Below the pieces are notes generated by a model. The model saw only the letters and a list, made by a program, of their open reading frames with translations. It made no database searches and was not told the DNA's origin. The position numbers and the translations under genes were made by a program. Shown here piece after piece: positions 29,000 through 38,358 of a stretch of 64,000 nucleotides of DNA; the stretch's first letter is position 1; each line of letters starts with the position of its first letter. Source of the DNA: Acidobacteriota bacterium (GTDB lineage: Bacteria > Acidobacteriota > Vicinamibacteria > Vicinamibacterales > UBA823); assembly GCA_002730735.1 (NCBI GenBank), contig PCAU01000011.1, positions 1 to 64,000 on the forward strand. Reading direction: 5' to 3'.

Positions 29000-29986
29000 C
29001 TACTGCTGCAAGGTTTGGATCATCGCCCTAGCTTGGTCTGCGTACTGTCCGCTGGGGTCCAGTTCAATATACGATTCGAGCGCCGTCACGGCGTCCGCCA
29101 TGTCGCCCGTATTGAGATGTGTCATGGCCAGCCAGTAGTGCGCTTCAGCGTGACTCGGGTCGAGGGAAATTGTCTCCTGGAATTGAGCTTTCGCCTCGAC
29201 GACGTTCCCTGCATTCATGTAAATGACGCCTTGGTTGTAGATCGCGATCGGATCCGCTGCCGCACCTTCCGCGCTTCCGGACAACCGCGCGGCTTCGGCA
29301 CTAGCTTCGGCAGCTTCATCAAAGCGGCGCTGACTATTGTAAATATTCGAGAGATTGATGTAGGCGTTCGCATAATCGGGCCTCAGTTCAATAACTCGTT
29401 TGAAGGCTGCTTCTGCCTCATCAGCATTTTCGAGTTCAAGGTGGGAAATACCTATGTTCTGATAACAGTTGTAGCAGGAATCCAGAATTTCAATCGCGAG
29501 GAGGAACTGGGTGATTGCTTCCTGATGGTTGCCTGCCTGCATTGCGTCAGAGCCTAACCCGAAGGACGATTCAAATTCCTCGCGGTTCTCAATTATTGCC
29601 AGGTCTTCCTCGGAAAGTGCAGCGCTCGCTGCTGCAGCGGCTGCACCAATGTTAAGGTCGACTGTCAAGTTCTGACCTTCTCGGATCGTGAACACGGCGG
29701 CTGCACTTCCCACGCCCTCTTTTTCAGCCGTTACTTCGTAGCTGTTCGCTCTGAGACCCATGATGCGATAGGTCCCGTCGTCGTTCGTCTCGGCGTCTAA
29801 GACCATGCGTGGCACACCTTGGGTAATAGCTGTGACTGTGGCCCCTGCAATCCCAACTCCTTGGCTGTCTGTGACGCGGCCAACCAGTATTCCTGACGAC
29901 TGGCCGAAGGCAGGGACTACCATGAAAGCCACAGCTGAAGCGGCGAGAATCACTTGGAATCGCAATAAACTCGATTTACAGAACAT
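29000..29986 (-). CDS. Secreted protein: carboxypeptidase-regulatory-like domain plus TPR repeats
   Basis: A 328-residue exported protein. A signal peptide is evident (basic MFCKSSLLRF, hydrophobic core to about 27, then AFGQ). Residues about 31-105 form a beta-sandwich of the carboxypeptidase-regulatory type (GILVGRVTDSQGVGIAGATVTA). Residues about 150-325 contain four or five TPR repeats (for example ANAYINLSNIYNSQRRFDEA and AEAHYWLAMTHLNTGDMADA). This architecture is frequent in acidobacterial exported proteins; the role is unknown but TPRs usually mediate protein-protein contacts. No catalytic residues are seen. Confidence 0.75.
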   Translation of the reverse strand: MFCKSSLLRFQVILAASAVAFMVVPAFGQSSGILVGRVTDSQGVGIAGATVTAITQGVPRMVLDAETNDDGTYRIMGLRANSYEVTAEKEGVGSAAAVFTIREGQNLTVDLNIGAAAAAASAALSEEDLAIIENREEFESSFGLGSDAMQAGNHQEAITQFLLAIEILDSCYNCYQNIGISHLELENADEAEAAFKRVIELRPDYANAYINLSNIYNSQRRFDEAAEASAEAARLSGSAEGAAADPIAIYNQGVIYMNAGNVVEAKAQFQETISLDPSHAEAHYWLAMTHLNTGDMADAVTALESYIELDPSGQYADQARAMIQTLQQ

Positions 29987-30081
29987 TTGGGCACTCCTCC
30001 ATCGACGGTATCACTGACAACCGCTCTCTAGTCTACATCGAACCTGCACGCTAATAGTGTCGCTAACCACACCTTGTCGCG

Positions 30082-32061
30082 TCAAGCCACTGGTCCTATG
30101 AATCGACCGACCTCTTCAACATCATGGGTTACGGGTGCGGGCGGAAGTGAGGCGAGAAACCGTTGTCCATAACCCTTGGTTCTGACCCGAGGGTCAAGAA
30201 TTGCCAGCACGCCTCTGTCCGACCGATGTCGAATTAGCCGTCCAAGACCCTGCTGGAGCGCCAGGATCGCTAGTGGCACTTGATAGTTAGTGAATGGGTC
30301 TTCACCACGCACGACGAGTGCCTCCATGCGCGCCGCTGTGATCGGATCCCCCGGGGACACGAAGGGTAATTTATCAACGATGACACAGCTGAGCGACTCG
30401 CCAACGACGTCTACGCCCTGCCAGAAACTGGATGTGCCAAGCAGGACAGCGTTTGCGGTCTGACGAAAGCGTCTCAGTAATGTTGACCGCGGAGCTGATC
30501 CCTGCACGAACAACGGAAAATCCAGTCCGGCTTCGGTGATGATGTCCCGAACGCCGTATAGATTAGCGTAGCTCGTAAACAGCACGAGTGCTCGTCCCTC
30601 CGTGCGTTTGATAATTTCGGTAATCTCGACGGCTGCAGCCTTGGTAAATCCAGATGTACGCGGGTCGGGCATCCGGCGGGGGAGGTACAGGATAGCCTGA
30701 TGCCCGAAGTCGAACTCCGAGGGCAACCGTAACTCGTAGGCTGGACCCACGCCTAGTCTCGTCCGAATGTAATCGAAGTTACTGTCCACCGCCAACGTTG
30801 CGGAAGTCAGGATTTTGCCGTCCAACCGTTCCCAAATCGAGTCTCGGACCATGGTCGAAACATCGATTGGTGAGGCTCGAAGAAACACACCCCGATTCCT
30901 GATTTCTAGGAAAAATACGTGGGTTGGATCACTAGCTTGAAGCGTGAATCGCAGTTCATGGTCGACCTCATGGACGCGATGCTCGAGTGCACGAAAGTCT
31001 TCCGGTAGATCTGTCAAGAGCCCAAGTTCAGATTCCAGTGAGGATAAAGCGTCGAGGAGTGCGCGACCTAGATCCGCGAAAGGTTCGAACGTAGCAGCAT
31101 CAATTCGTGAACGAACTCCTGCCGGTTCACTCTTTGAGCCGCGCACGGCAGTGAAAAATGCGTCCGCACCGTCTCGAACCTGTCCTAACGCGGCACGAAC
31201 TGTGTCGGCGGGGACAGGATCTAATGGTAGACCGGCTTCCATGAGACGGAAGCCATCCTTAATCAAATCTTCAACACGAAACGTACTCACCGAAATGCCA
31301 AAATATTGTGTGGCGACATCCTCAAGTTGATGTGCTTCGTCAACGACGGCAAATGAGTAATCGGGAATAACCTCACCGTATCCACTTTGCCGAACGGCGG
31401 CATCAGCGCAGAGCAAATGGTGGTTGACAATCACTATGTCTGATTCGATAGCACGCTGGCGCATCTGCGTGACAAAGCAGTCGTTGTATTCTGGGCATTC
31501 GGTGCCGAGACAGTTCTCTTGTGTTGCTGAGACTTCACTCCAGAGCGGAAGGTCATCTGGAAGATCCTCGAGCTCCGCTCGATCACCGATCTCAGTTTGT
31601 TGAGCCCATTCTTTCAACGTTGTGAGATATGCATGATCGGTGGTGGGCCGGGGCATGGGACTGTCACATGCAGCTTCAAAGCGATGCAGACACAGGTAAT
31701 TGTTGCGCCCTTTCATATAGGTCGCCTTGAAGGGGATATTCAATGCTTCATGTAGAAGGGGAAGATCTTTAAAGTAGAGCTGTTCTTGGAGGTTCTTTGT
31801 ACCGGTCGACACCAAGACACGGCGTCCACTCAGAAGGGCCGGGATGAGATAAGCCAGCGTTTTACCCGTACCTGTACCTGCTTCGGCAAGTAAAGCACCG
31901 CCGCTCTCGAATATATCCGCAACAGCTACCGCCATATTGCGTTGGCCGCTCCGGACTTCGAAAGCGTCAATGGTGCTAGCGAGAGCACCGTCAGGATCGA
32001 ACGCTTTTAGAACGCGTTCTCCTAGGGTTAAGCGTTCGGGTGAAGGGGGAACTCCCGACAC
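30082..32061 (-). CDS. dinG: DinG/XPD-family ATP-dependent DNA helicase
   Basis: A 659-residue superfamily 2 helicase. Walker A is AGTGTGKT at 61-68 and Walker B is [11 protein letters not shown]. Between them, Cys-containing segments ([13 protein letters not shown], then [13 protein letters not shown]) could supply the four cysteines of the 4Fe-4S cluster found in XPD/DinG enzymes. The C-terminal helicase motifs appear in [15 protein letters not shown] and [14 protein letters not shown]. The family unwinds DNA and R-loops at stalled forks. Its start overlaps the 3' end of glyA by 34 nt, indicating translational coupling. YoaA is the alternative name for close relatives. Confidence 0.9.
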   Translation of the reverse strand: MSGVPPSPERLTLGERVLKAFDPDGALASTIDAFEVRSGQRNMAVAVADIFESGGALLAEAGTGTGKTLAYLIPALLSGRRVLVSTGTKNLQEQLYFKDLPLLHEALNIPFKATYMKGRNNYLCLHRFEAACDSPMPRPTTDHAYLTTLKEWAQQTEIGDRAELEDLPDDLPLWSEVSATQENCLGTECPEYNDCFVTQMRQRAIESDIVIVNHHLLCADAAVRQSGYGEVIPDYSFAVVDEAHQLEDVATQYFGISVSTFRVEDLIKDGFRLMEAGLPLDPVPADTVRAALGQVRDGADAFFTAVRGSKSEPAGVRSRIDAATFEPFADLGRALLDALSSLESELGLLTDLPEDFRALEHRVHEVDHELRFTLQASDPTHVFFLEIRNRGVFLRASPIDVSTMVRDSIWERLDGKILTSATLAVDSNFDYIRTRLGVGPAYELRLPSEFDFGHQAILYLPRRMPDPRTSGFTKAAAVEITEIIKRTEGRALVLFTSYANLYGVRDIITEAGLDFPLFVQGSAPRSTLLRRFRQTANAVLLGTSSFWQGVDVVGESLSCVIVDKLPFVSPGDPITAARMEALVVRGEDPFTNYQVPLAILALQQGLGRLIRHRSDRGVLAILDPRVRTKGYGQRFLASLPPAPVTHDVEEVGRFIGPVA

Positions 32062-33290
32062 AACTTTTGCACCTCAGCACGTACTGTCCCAGTGACTGAT
32101 GTGTCACCCGGCCTAGCCAGCACGCGGCCAATCAACTCTCCGATCGTGTTCATTTCTGATTCACCCATTCCTCGAGTGGTTACAGCCGAGGTTCCGATGC
32201 GGATACCACTAGCAACGAAAGGTGGCTTCTTATCGAATGGAATGGCGTTCTTGTTGACCGTTATTCCTGCCACTTCCAAGGCTTCTTCCGCCTGCCGACC
32301 TGTAAGGCCACGCGCTAGTACGTCGACGAGGATGAGGTGGGTGTCTGTGCCGTCGCTAACAAGCCTGAAGCCGTGTCGAATTAGTGCTTCAGTTAAATGC
32401 TTTGCGTTTGTGATGACCTGGCGTTGATAGGCCACGAATGAAGGCTCGCTTGCTTCCCTCATGCAGACGGCCTTACCTGCGATGACGTGCATCAATGGCC
32501 CACCCTGAACGCCTGGGAAAACGGCCCTGTCGATCTCTTTCGCGAGGGACTTTCGGCAGAGGATTACGCCGCCGCGAGGACCCCGCAGCGTCTTGTGCGT
32601 GGTCATAGTTACCACGTCAGCGTGAGGCACCGGCGACGGATGTAGCCCAGCTGCTACGAGACCAGCGATGTGGGCCATATCCACGATGACTCGTGCGTCT
32701 ATGGCAGCGCCAATCGCCGCGATATGTCCGAAGTCGATCTCTCTCGGATAAGCGCTAGCCCCGGCAATGATAACCTTCGGGCGATGTTGGCTAGCAAGGT
32801 CTGCCATGGCATCGTAATCGATCCGTTCGTTATCGCTCCGGACTCCATAGGAAATAAAGTTGTAAAGCTTGCCAGAAAAACTTAGTGGGTGGCCGTGTGT
32901 TAGGTGCCCGCCGTGGGCCAGGTTCATGCCCAGAACCGTATCGCCAGGTTTGAGCAGGGTGAAATAGGCGGCCATATTGGCCTGTGCCCCGGAGTGTGGC
33001 TGGACATTTGCGTGCTCCGCACCGAAAAGTTTCCTTGTTCTGGTGATCGCTAGGGACTCGATCTCATCGTAAAACTCGCAGCCACCGTAATAACGCCGGC
33101 CTGGATATCCCTCAGCATACTTATTGGTCAGAATGGAACCCGTTACCTCCATTACCGCCCTACTGACGAAGTTTTCTGAGGCGATTAATTCCAGACCTTC
33201 GTTCTGGCGACGGCGTTCTCGTGACAAAGTTTCCGCGATAGCCGGATCGACGGAGACCAGTGTACGGAGGCGAGAAGTTTGGTCGACCAT
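32028..33290 (-). CDS. glyA: Serine hydroxymethyltransferase GlyA
   Basis: A 420-residue PLP enzyme that interconverts serine and glycine with tetrahydrofolate, the main source of one-carbon units. The PLP lysine is Lys233 in [41 protein letters not shown] and [11 protein letters not shown] near the N-terminus are invariant family segments. It sits between rpiB (37 nt upstream) and dinG (overlapping), on one transcript. Confidence 0.97.
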   Translation of the reverse strand: MVDQTSRLRTLVSVDPAIAETLSRERRRQNEGLELIASENFVSRAVMEVTGSILTNKYAEGYPGRRYYGGCEFYDEIESLAITRTRKLFGAEHANVQPHSGAQANMAAYFTLLKPGDTVLGMNLAHGGHLTHGHPLSFSGKLYNFISYGVRSDNERIDYDAMADLASQHRPKVIIAGASAYPREIDFGHIAAIGAAIDARVIVDMAHIAGLVAAGLHPSPVPHADVVTMTTHKTLRGPRGGVILCRKSLAKEIDRAVFPGVQGGPLMHVIAGKAVCMREASEPSFVAYQRQVITNAKHLTEALIRHGFRLVSDGTDTHLILVDVLARGLTGRQAEEALEVAGITVNKNAIPFDKKPPFVASGIRIGTSAVTTRGMGESEMNTIGELIGRVLARPGDTSVTGTVRAEVQKLCREFPLHPNA

Positions 33291-33327
33291 GGTTTAGAGT
33301 CGACGGCAGACAGCGCGTGAAGCGGTG

Positions 33328-33777
33328 TCAGACGTCGCGCCGACGCTCGAGTTCAGCAATCTTGGCAATGCGTCGTTCGTGCCGACCCCCCAAAAACGAT
33401 GTATTGAGAAAGACTTGTACGATCTTGAGAGCTATTGGGGTCGTTGTGACCATTGCCCCTAGCGCAAGGACATTCACGTCGTTATGTTCCCGACTCAGTT
33501 GCGCCGATTTAATATCGAGTACGTTAGCAGCCCGCACACCAGCGATCTTATTCGCGGCCATCGCCATACCGACACCGCTTCCGCAAATGAGTATTCCTCG
33601 GTCGTGGGTTCCCGTCGCGACAGCCTTTGATACCGGCCAGGCAAAATCTGGGTAGTCGACCGCTTTATCTGATTTAGTACCGAAATCTGTCACTGTGAAC
33701 CGCAGTTCTGCCAGTACCCGCTTGACTTCGTTTTTCAACGACACGCCAGCATGATCCGCACCGAGCGCAATCTTCAC
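33328..33777 (-). CDS. rpiB: Ribose 5-phosphate isomerase B
   Basis: A 149-residue RpiB/LacAB-family isomerase of the pentose phosphate pathway, interconverting ribose 5-phosphate and ribulose 5-phosphate. The substrate-binding GADHAGVSLK opening, the catalytic Cys65 in GILICGSGVGMAMAANK and the GVRAAN segment are all present. Length is typical. The rpiB-glyA order is common in bacteria. The 247 nt upstream hold no recognisable gene. Confidence 0.95.
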   Translation of the reverse strand: MKIALGADHAGVSLKNEVKRVLAELRFTVTDFGTKSDKAVDYPDFAWPVSKAVATGTHDRGILICGSGVGMAMAANKIAGVRAANVLDIKSAQLSREHNDVNVLALGAMVTTTPIALKIVQVFLNTSFLGGRHERRIAKIAELERRRDV

Positions 33778-34024
33778 AACAGGATTGTACTATAAGCGTT
33801 GGCAGACGCTGGATAGGACTATCTTTCGAGCTCTGGCAGTTTGTATTACCTGAAAGCACGTGAACTGTTGTTATCAGCAAGCTAGGGGCAGTTCGCGATC
33901 ATGCGATTGGGCGCGACCTTTCGGAATCCGCTGGGTAGCGTAAAAAGGCTGCGTGGTATAGTGCCGCTCAGGTTAAGCACAAGCTGTGTCGTGAACCCGG
34001 GTTGTCCTGGTGGAAGCTTGCAAA

Positions 34025-34573
34025 CTAACGTTGTTCCGCGATGGGGACGATCTGAATTATTGTGCTGTAGTGACTCGGTTGTCCCTCTGGCGACGAGTTC
34101 GGGTAACCGGCCGCGCCGTTCCAGGTGTAGTCCTTGATCGTTACGCTCGGCGGAAACGCCATTGTGTCTCGATTAAATTGTCCTAGTTCGAACATGTGGA
34201 CCGGCGGTTCCCTAAATACTCGATCACCACGCCTATCTAGAACCGCCGAATAGTAGTCGACCATGTTCTGGAAACTGGCGTTTGTGCCGAATAGGTAATA
34301 CCGCTGGCCGCGACGCGCGTCGTAGGACACCAGATATTGAGCATTTGGATAGACCGGCACTCCCAGCGTATCTTCACTTGGCGCCTCTAGGGTTGTTTGA
34401 GATGGCCGGTGCTCGACTTCAGCGGACCGGGAGAGCGGCGACTTGACTTTGTGAAGGGGTTCAGTCGGATTATGGGATGACTTTGGCCCAGGCTGCGCAA
34501 TTACTGATGTAGCAATACTCACCAACAGAAAAAACAGAATGATTCCAGTAAATGGTGAGATCGGTCGCAACAT
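34025..34573 (-). CDS. Hypothetical secreted protein
   Basis: A 182-residue protein that I do not recognise. It starts with a signal peptide (MLRPISPFTGIILFFLLVSI, then AQPGPK), followed by a polar Ser/Pro/His-rich stretch to about residue 65. The rest has scattered aromatic residues (YPNAQYLVSYDARRGQRYYL) and a segment FQNMVDYYSAVLDRRGDRV that suggests a small alpha/beta domain. No cysteines apart from none in the mature region are seen, so no metal or disulfide motif. The ATG and signal sequence make it a likely real gene; it is divergent from the M20 peptidase gene. Confidence 0.65.
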   Translation of the reverse strand: MLRPISPFTGIILFFLLVSIATSVIAQPGPKSSHNPTEPLHKVKSPLSRSAEVEHRPSQTTLEAPSEDTLGVPVYPNAQYLVSYDARRGQRYYLFGTNASFQNMVDYYSAVLDRRGDRVFREPPVHMFELGQFNRDTMAFPPSVTIKDYTWNGAAGYPNSSPEGQPSHYSTIIQIVPIAEQR

Positions 34574-34605
34574 CCTCTTACTATTATCGAGATGTCGAGA
34601 CGTAG

Positions 34606-35781
34606 GTGCAAGGAGAGAGGACCAGACAACCTGTGAGACACGACCGAATTCGTGAATACGAAGCCTTTTGTGAACGCCATAGTGACTGGGCGATCACCAT
34701 GGTGGAAGCGCTCGTAAGAAGGGAATCACCGACGACGGATAAGGTGGCTGTGGACCGGTGTGGGGTTGCTCTAGCTGAGTACCTAAATGATATCGGGGCC
34801 CATGTCACGGTACTTCCTCAGGACAGCGCGGGAGACCATCTATTTGCTGAACTCGGCGATGGTCCGACCCAGGTCCTCTTACTCGGACATTTCGATACGG
34901 TGTGGCCGCTGGGGCAATTGGAACGCATGCCGTTGCAGCGGAAGGGGCATCGATTGTTTGGTCCGGGTACCTTCGACATGAAAGGTGGAATTGCTATCGG
35001 CGTGTTAGCGGCACGGGCTGTGCTTGAAGTTGGGATGACCCAGGCCGCGCGTGTTGCGATGCTGTGGACTTCTGACGAGGAGACAGGAAGCGCGACTTCG
35101 CAGCAGGTGATTCTGCAACAGGGAGAGCGCAGCAAAGCAGTGCTTGTTCTTGAGCCCTCAGGACCAAGCGGAGCCGTTAAAACAAGTCGCAAGGGCTGCG
35201 GGCAGTTTGAGTTGACTGTGACTGGAGTTTCGGCGCATGCAGGCATCGAACCTGACCGGGGTGCCAGCGCAGTGCACGAGCTCGCACGACAAATCGTCTC
35301 TCTGGAATCGCTACAGGATGTTGAGTCTGGCGTAACAATCAATGTCGGTCGGGTATACGGAGGAACACGTCCAAATGTTGTTGCCGACAAAGCGCAAGCT
35401 ATGGTCGATGTCCGGGTCCGTACCGTGGCTGACGCTGACAGGATTGAGCGAGCATTCGCTGGTCTCACGACTGACGACCCACGCACTCAACTACAGGTGA
35501 ACGGAGAGTTCCGACCGCCGTTAGAGCGCAATGCGGCAGTGCGCCGATTGTATGAAGTTGCGAAACAGGTAGCATCCGACCTTGGTCGAGACTTGACGGA
35601 GTTTAGTACCGGTGGTGGGTCGGACGGTAACCTAACCTCGGCGCGGGGTATACCTACATTGGATGGATTAGGTGCTGTTGGAGAGGGAGCCCATGCACTG
35701 CACGAGCAGATTGACATTTCAGCCTTGCCGTGGCGGGCCGCAATGCTCGCCGGTGTGATCGCCCGTGTGGTCGAGGAATAA
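34606..35781 (+). CDS. M20-family metallopeptidase (glutamate carboxypeptidase-like)
   Basis: A 391-residue zinc-dependent peptidase. The first metal motif is HFDTVWP with His95 and Asp97; the bridging Asp124 lies in DMKGG; the Glu pair 158-159 in SDEETGS supplies the general base and a zinc ligand. SRKGCGQFELTVTGVSAHAG marks the dimerisation domain. The closest familiar relatives are CPG2-type glutamate carboxypeptidases, which remove C-terminal glutamate from folates or peptides, but substrate cannot be told from sequence. No signal peptide. The GTG start at 34606 precedes a purine-rich AAGGAGAG at 34610-34617 that could instead serve the in-frame GTG at 34633. Confidence 0.85.
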   Translation: MQGERTRQPVRHDRIREYEAFCERHSDWAITMVEALVRRESPTTDKVAVDRCGVALAEYLNDIGAHVTVLPQDSAGDHLFAELGDGPTQVLLLGHFDTVWPLGQLERMPLQRKGHRLFGPGTFDMKGGIAIGVLAARAVLEVGMTQAARVAMLWTSDEETGSATSQQVILQQGERSKAVLVLEPSGPSGAVKTSRKGCGQFELTVTGVSAHAGIEPDRGASAVHELARQIVSLESLQDVESGVTINVGRVYGGTRPNVVADKAQAMVDVRVRTVADADRIERAFAGLTTDDPRTQLQVNGEFRPPLERNAAVRRLYEVAKQVASDLGRDLTEFSTGGGSDGNLTSARGIPTLDGLGAVGEGAHALHEQIDISALPWRAAMLAGVIARVVEE

Positions 35782-35862
35782 ATGATGATGGCTCTGCCAA
35801 GAACTCATTTCCAAGGTTTACTTCATCCCGAGTGGCCTCGGTTATGAGCTTCTTTCGTGCCG

Positions 35863-36834
35863 TTATTCGCGGTCACACGCCTGACGCCAATAATCTAGTA
35901 GGTCAGAAAGGGTTTGGTTGAGAGGAATTTGTGGAGTCCAATCGAGCTCAGAGCGAATCCGTTTTGAGTCGCCCAAGAGTATCGGAGTGTCGTTGGGACG
36001 GAACTTGGAGGGATCCACTTGGACCGTTACCTTTACCTGAGCGAGAGCGACAATGTTATCCAGTACCTCTCTTATCGAATAGCCGTGGCCTGAACAGACG
36101 TTGTAGATTCTTCCTGAAACACCGTGATTGGCAAGCATTCTATAGGCGCGGACGACGTCACGTACGTCTGTCAGGTCTCGGACGGCGTCGAGATTGCCAG
36201 TGTGAATAATCGGTTCTACTTGGCCTTTTTCGATTCTTGCAATCCGCCGCGCAAAGCCGGAAGCAGCAAAGGACGGTGATTGGCGAGGTCCATGATGATT
36301 AAACGAGCGAGTTAGGATAGTCGCGTAACTGCCTTCCTCAGCAAGCCTAATGCTCAGTTGCTCTTGAGCGAGCTTACTCACGGCATAAGGGCTGGACGGC
36401 CCCAATGGGGCTTCCTCAGAGAGGGCTAAGCTGGACGGTCGGTAGACGAGTGCTGAACCAGGAATTACGATTCTTGTTTTAAGTTGTGAGCGCCGGACAG
36501 CTTCGAGTAGGAAATGGGTTCCTCGAACGTTTGTGGCAAGGGTGTTTGCGGTCTGTTCCCAGGATGACCCGACATGAGCAGCCCCCGCACAGTGAAAAAT
36601 GACATCCGGCTGACTTTCCTCAACCGTTTTACTAACCGCCCTAGCGTTAAGTAAGTCGACTGGCAGCCACCGGACTAGGCTGGATTGGGCGCGTTGTCTA
36701 TTCGGTTCGGTTCCTGGTCTGTGCCAACCGTCAACTGGAAGGCCCTCGTTGCCCAGTAAGTCAACAAGATGGCTTCCAACGAAACCTGCTGCACCAGTGA
36801 CCAGTGCCCGAGGTCGGTTGTCCTCAGCTTTAAT
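35863..36834 (-). CDS. GDP-6-deoxy-4-keto-hexose reductase-like SDR (RMD family), non-standard start codon
   Basis: The frame encodes about 323 residues of an extended short-chain dehydrogenase. TGAAGFVG at 13-20 binds NAD(P), GSALVYRP carries the catalytic Ser region, and Tyr150/Lys154 form YxxxK (SPYAVSK). The C-terminal RPNDTPILLGDSKRI segment is typical of GDP-4-keto-6-deoxy-mannose reductases. No in-frame ATG, GTG or TTG lies before the NAD motif; ATT at 36834-36832, 10 nt after AGGAG in the end of rmlB, or CTG at the motif itself, are the best candidates. A later TTG would delete the nucleotide-binding domain. No frameshift or stop was found in the 324 codons. It may act as the final reductase for the rmlABC products. 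Confidence 0.8.
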   Translation of the reverse strand: MKAEDNRPRALVTGAAGFVGSHLVDLLGNEGLPVDGWHRPGTEPNRQRAQSSLVRWLPVDLLNARAVSKTVEESQPDVIFHCAGAAHVGSSWEQTANTLATNVRGTHFLLEAVRRSQLKTRIVIPGSALVYRPSSLALSEEAPLGPSSPYAVSKLAQEQLSIRLAEEGSYATILTRSFNHHGPRQSPSFAASGFARRIARIEKGQVEPIIHTGNLDAVRDLTDVRDVVRAYRMLANHGVSGRIYNVCSGHGYSIREVLDNIVALAQVKVTVQVDPSKFRPNDTPILLGDSKRIRSELDWTPQIPLNQTLSDLLDYWRQACDRE

Positions 36835-36841
36835 GGCTGTA

Positions 36842-37837
36842 CTACTCCTGATAGTAGGTTCTGAATACGGGAATGTTTTCCTTAACTGGTCGCCACCATG
36901 ACTCGTTTTCCTGATACCACATCACGGTATCGGTTAGTCCCTGAACGAAGTTGACCATTGGCTGCCATCCGAGCTTCCGCAACTTCATGGTGTCAAGGCA
37001 GTACCGGTGGTCATGACCAGGACGGTCATCGACACGCTGAATCAGCGAATCCGGCTTGTTTAGCAGTCGAAGGAGTTCTCGGGTCAATTCGATATTAGTA
37101 ATTTCGTGACCACCACCAACGTTGTAAACCTCGCCAGGTTCGCCATCCGCTATTAGAAGGTCGAGTGCGCGACAATGGTCATCAACATGCAGCCAGTCGC
37201 GAACGTTTAGGCCGTCGCCGTAGAGTGGTACGGTGCGGTCATCGATGGCGTTTGTGATGAAAAAAGGTATTACCTTTTCTGGAAACTGGTTCGGGCCATA
37301 GTTATTTGACGCGCGCGCGATGACGATTGGTGTGTTGTGCGTTGCCCAGAAGCTATAAGCGAGACGGTCGGCACCAGCCTTGCTGGCTGAGTACGGATTG
37401 CTTGGTCGAATCTCATCGGTTTCTCGGCTGGCGCCCTCCGAGACACTACCGTAGACCTCGTCAGTCGACACTTGGATAAAACGTCGAAGTTTCTCAGCGT
37501 TACGGGCGGCTTCCAGTAAAACAAAGGTTCCGTAGACGTCAGTCATAATGAAGTCGCTAGCGTTCACAATTGACCGGTCAACATGGGTCTCTGCGGCAAG
37601 GTGCAGAACAATCTCGGCTTGCTCGACCAGCGGCTTCACGATTATCGGGTCTGTAACGTCACCCTGGATGAAGGTGTGTCGGGGATTGTCCTTGACCGAC
37701 TGAAGATTCTCGAGCCGACCTGCATAGGTCAGCTTATCGAGTGTAGTGATCCGCCAATCAGGGTGAGCATCTAGCGCGAACTTGACGAAGTTACTGCCGA
37801 TGAAACCTGCGCCACCCGTGACGAGAACCTCAACCAT
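36842..37837 (-). CDS. rmlB: dTDP-glucose 4,6-dehydratase RmlB
   Basis: A 331-residue SDR enzyme converting dTDP-glucose to dTDP-4-keto-6-deoxyglucose. The NAD motif TGGAGFIGSNF is near the N-terminus, VSTDEVYGS contains the active-site Thr-Asp-Glu triad and PYSASKAGADRL the Tyr and Lys. NNYGPNQFPEKVIP and the C-terminal RPGHDHRYCLD are RmlB signatures. Its start overlaps the end of the epimerase gene by 8 nt; its own end holds the ribosome-binding sequence for the downstream reductase. Confidence 0.95.
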   Translation of the reverse strand: MVEVLVTGGAGFIGSNFVKFALDAHPDWRITTLDKLTYAGRLENLQSVKDNPRHTFIQGDVTDPIIVKPLVEQAEIVLHLAAETHVDRSIVNASDFIMTDVYGTFVLLEAARNAEKLRRFIQVSTDEVYGSVSEGASRETDEIRPSNPYSASKAGADRLAYSFWATHNTPIVIARASNNYGPNQFPEKVIPFFITNAIDDRTVPLYGDGLNVRDWLHVDDHCRALDLLIADGEPGEVYNVGGGHEITNIELTRELLRLLNKPDSLIQRVDDRPGHDHRYCLDTMKLRKLGWQPMVNFVQGLTDTVMWYQENESWWRPVKENIPVFRTYYQE

Positions 37838-38330
37838 CGACTCTTGACCAGTCGTAGGGAAGCTTACCGTGGGGGTCTAACCGGTATTCATCGGGTTCCG
37901 AGTACTGATAGGCCTCGTTCGCAATATTGGCAACCAGTGAAGGTTCCGTTCCGATGCATTTCCATCCGTGATAGACGAGCGCTGGTACCTGCACTAGCAT
38001 CGGATTCTTTGAGCCAATGAAGAATTCGTTCACTGTCCCTTCGGTTGCTGAGCCGGACCGAGTATCGATTAGGACGAGTTTCACCATGCCTGAGATACAG
38101 GCAAAACTATCGATCTGCTTTTTGTGATAGTGCCAAGCTTTGACGACGCCTGGGTAGGTTGCTGACACGTACACTTGGCCAAACTTTGTGAAGAGTTCTG
38201 TATCGTCGGATCGCAGGATTTCCATCAACCAACCTCGCTCATCAGCGATGAGACGCAATGATTTGGTCTTGACTCCCTCGATTCTTGTGACTGTTCCAGT
38301 TGCAGTGTAGGCTTCGGGATCTTTCGTCAT
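37830..38330 (-). CDS. rmlC: dTDP-4-dehydrorhamnose 3,5-epimerase-family protein (RmlC-like)
   Basis: A 166-residue cupin-fold protein. ADERGWLMEILRSDD and the VKAWHYHKKQ segment with the catalytic-base His are recognisable, as is VPALVYHGWKCIG. It is somewhat shorter than classical RmlC (~180) and ends at DPHGKLPYDW, where classical RmlC usually continues; a C-3-only or other sugar epimerase or a sugar-binding homologue is possible. Position between rmlA and rmlB supports a role in dTDP-deoxysugar synthesis. Confidence 0.8.
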   Translation of the reverse strand: MTKDPEAYTATGTVTRIEGVKTKSLRLIADERGWLMEILRSDDTELFTKFGQVYVSATYPGVVKAWHYHKKQIDSFACISGMVKLVLIDTRSGSATEGTVNEFFIGSKNPMLVQVPALVYHGWKCIGTEPSLVANIANEAYQYSEPDEYRLDPHGKLPYDWSRVDG

Positions 38331-38358
38331 AGGGTCATGATCCTCCGTTGGCGGTCTA

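Noticed and set aside
33970-34030. Weak resemblance to a small SRP RNA (GAACCC, then GTCCTGGTGGAAGC)
   Set aside because: The conserved helix 8 bases (GTCAGG and AAGCAGC around a GNRA loop) are not matched, and the stretch runs into the end of the hypothetical secreted-protein gene.
34818-35486. 222-codon antisense frame inside the M20 peptidase gene
   Set aside because: It is Ser/Thr/Arg-rich without motifs, and the sense strand has complete metal-binding motifs.
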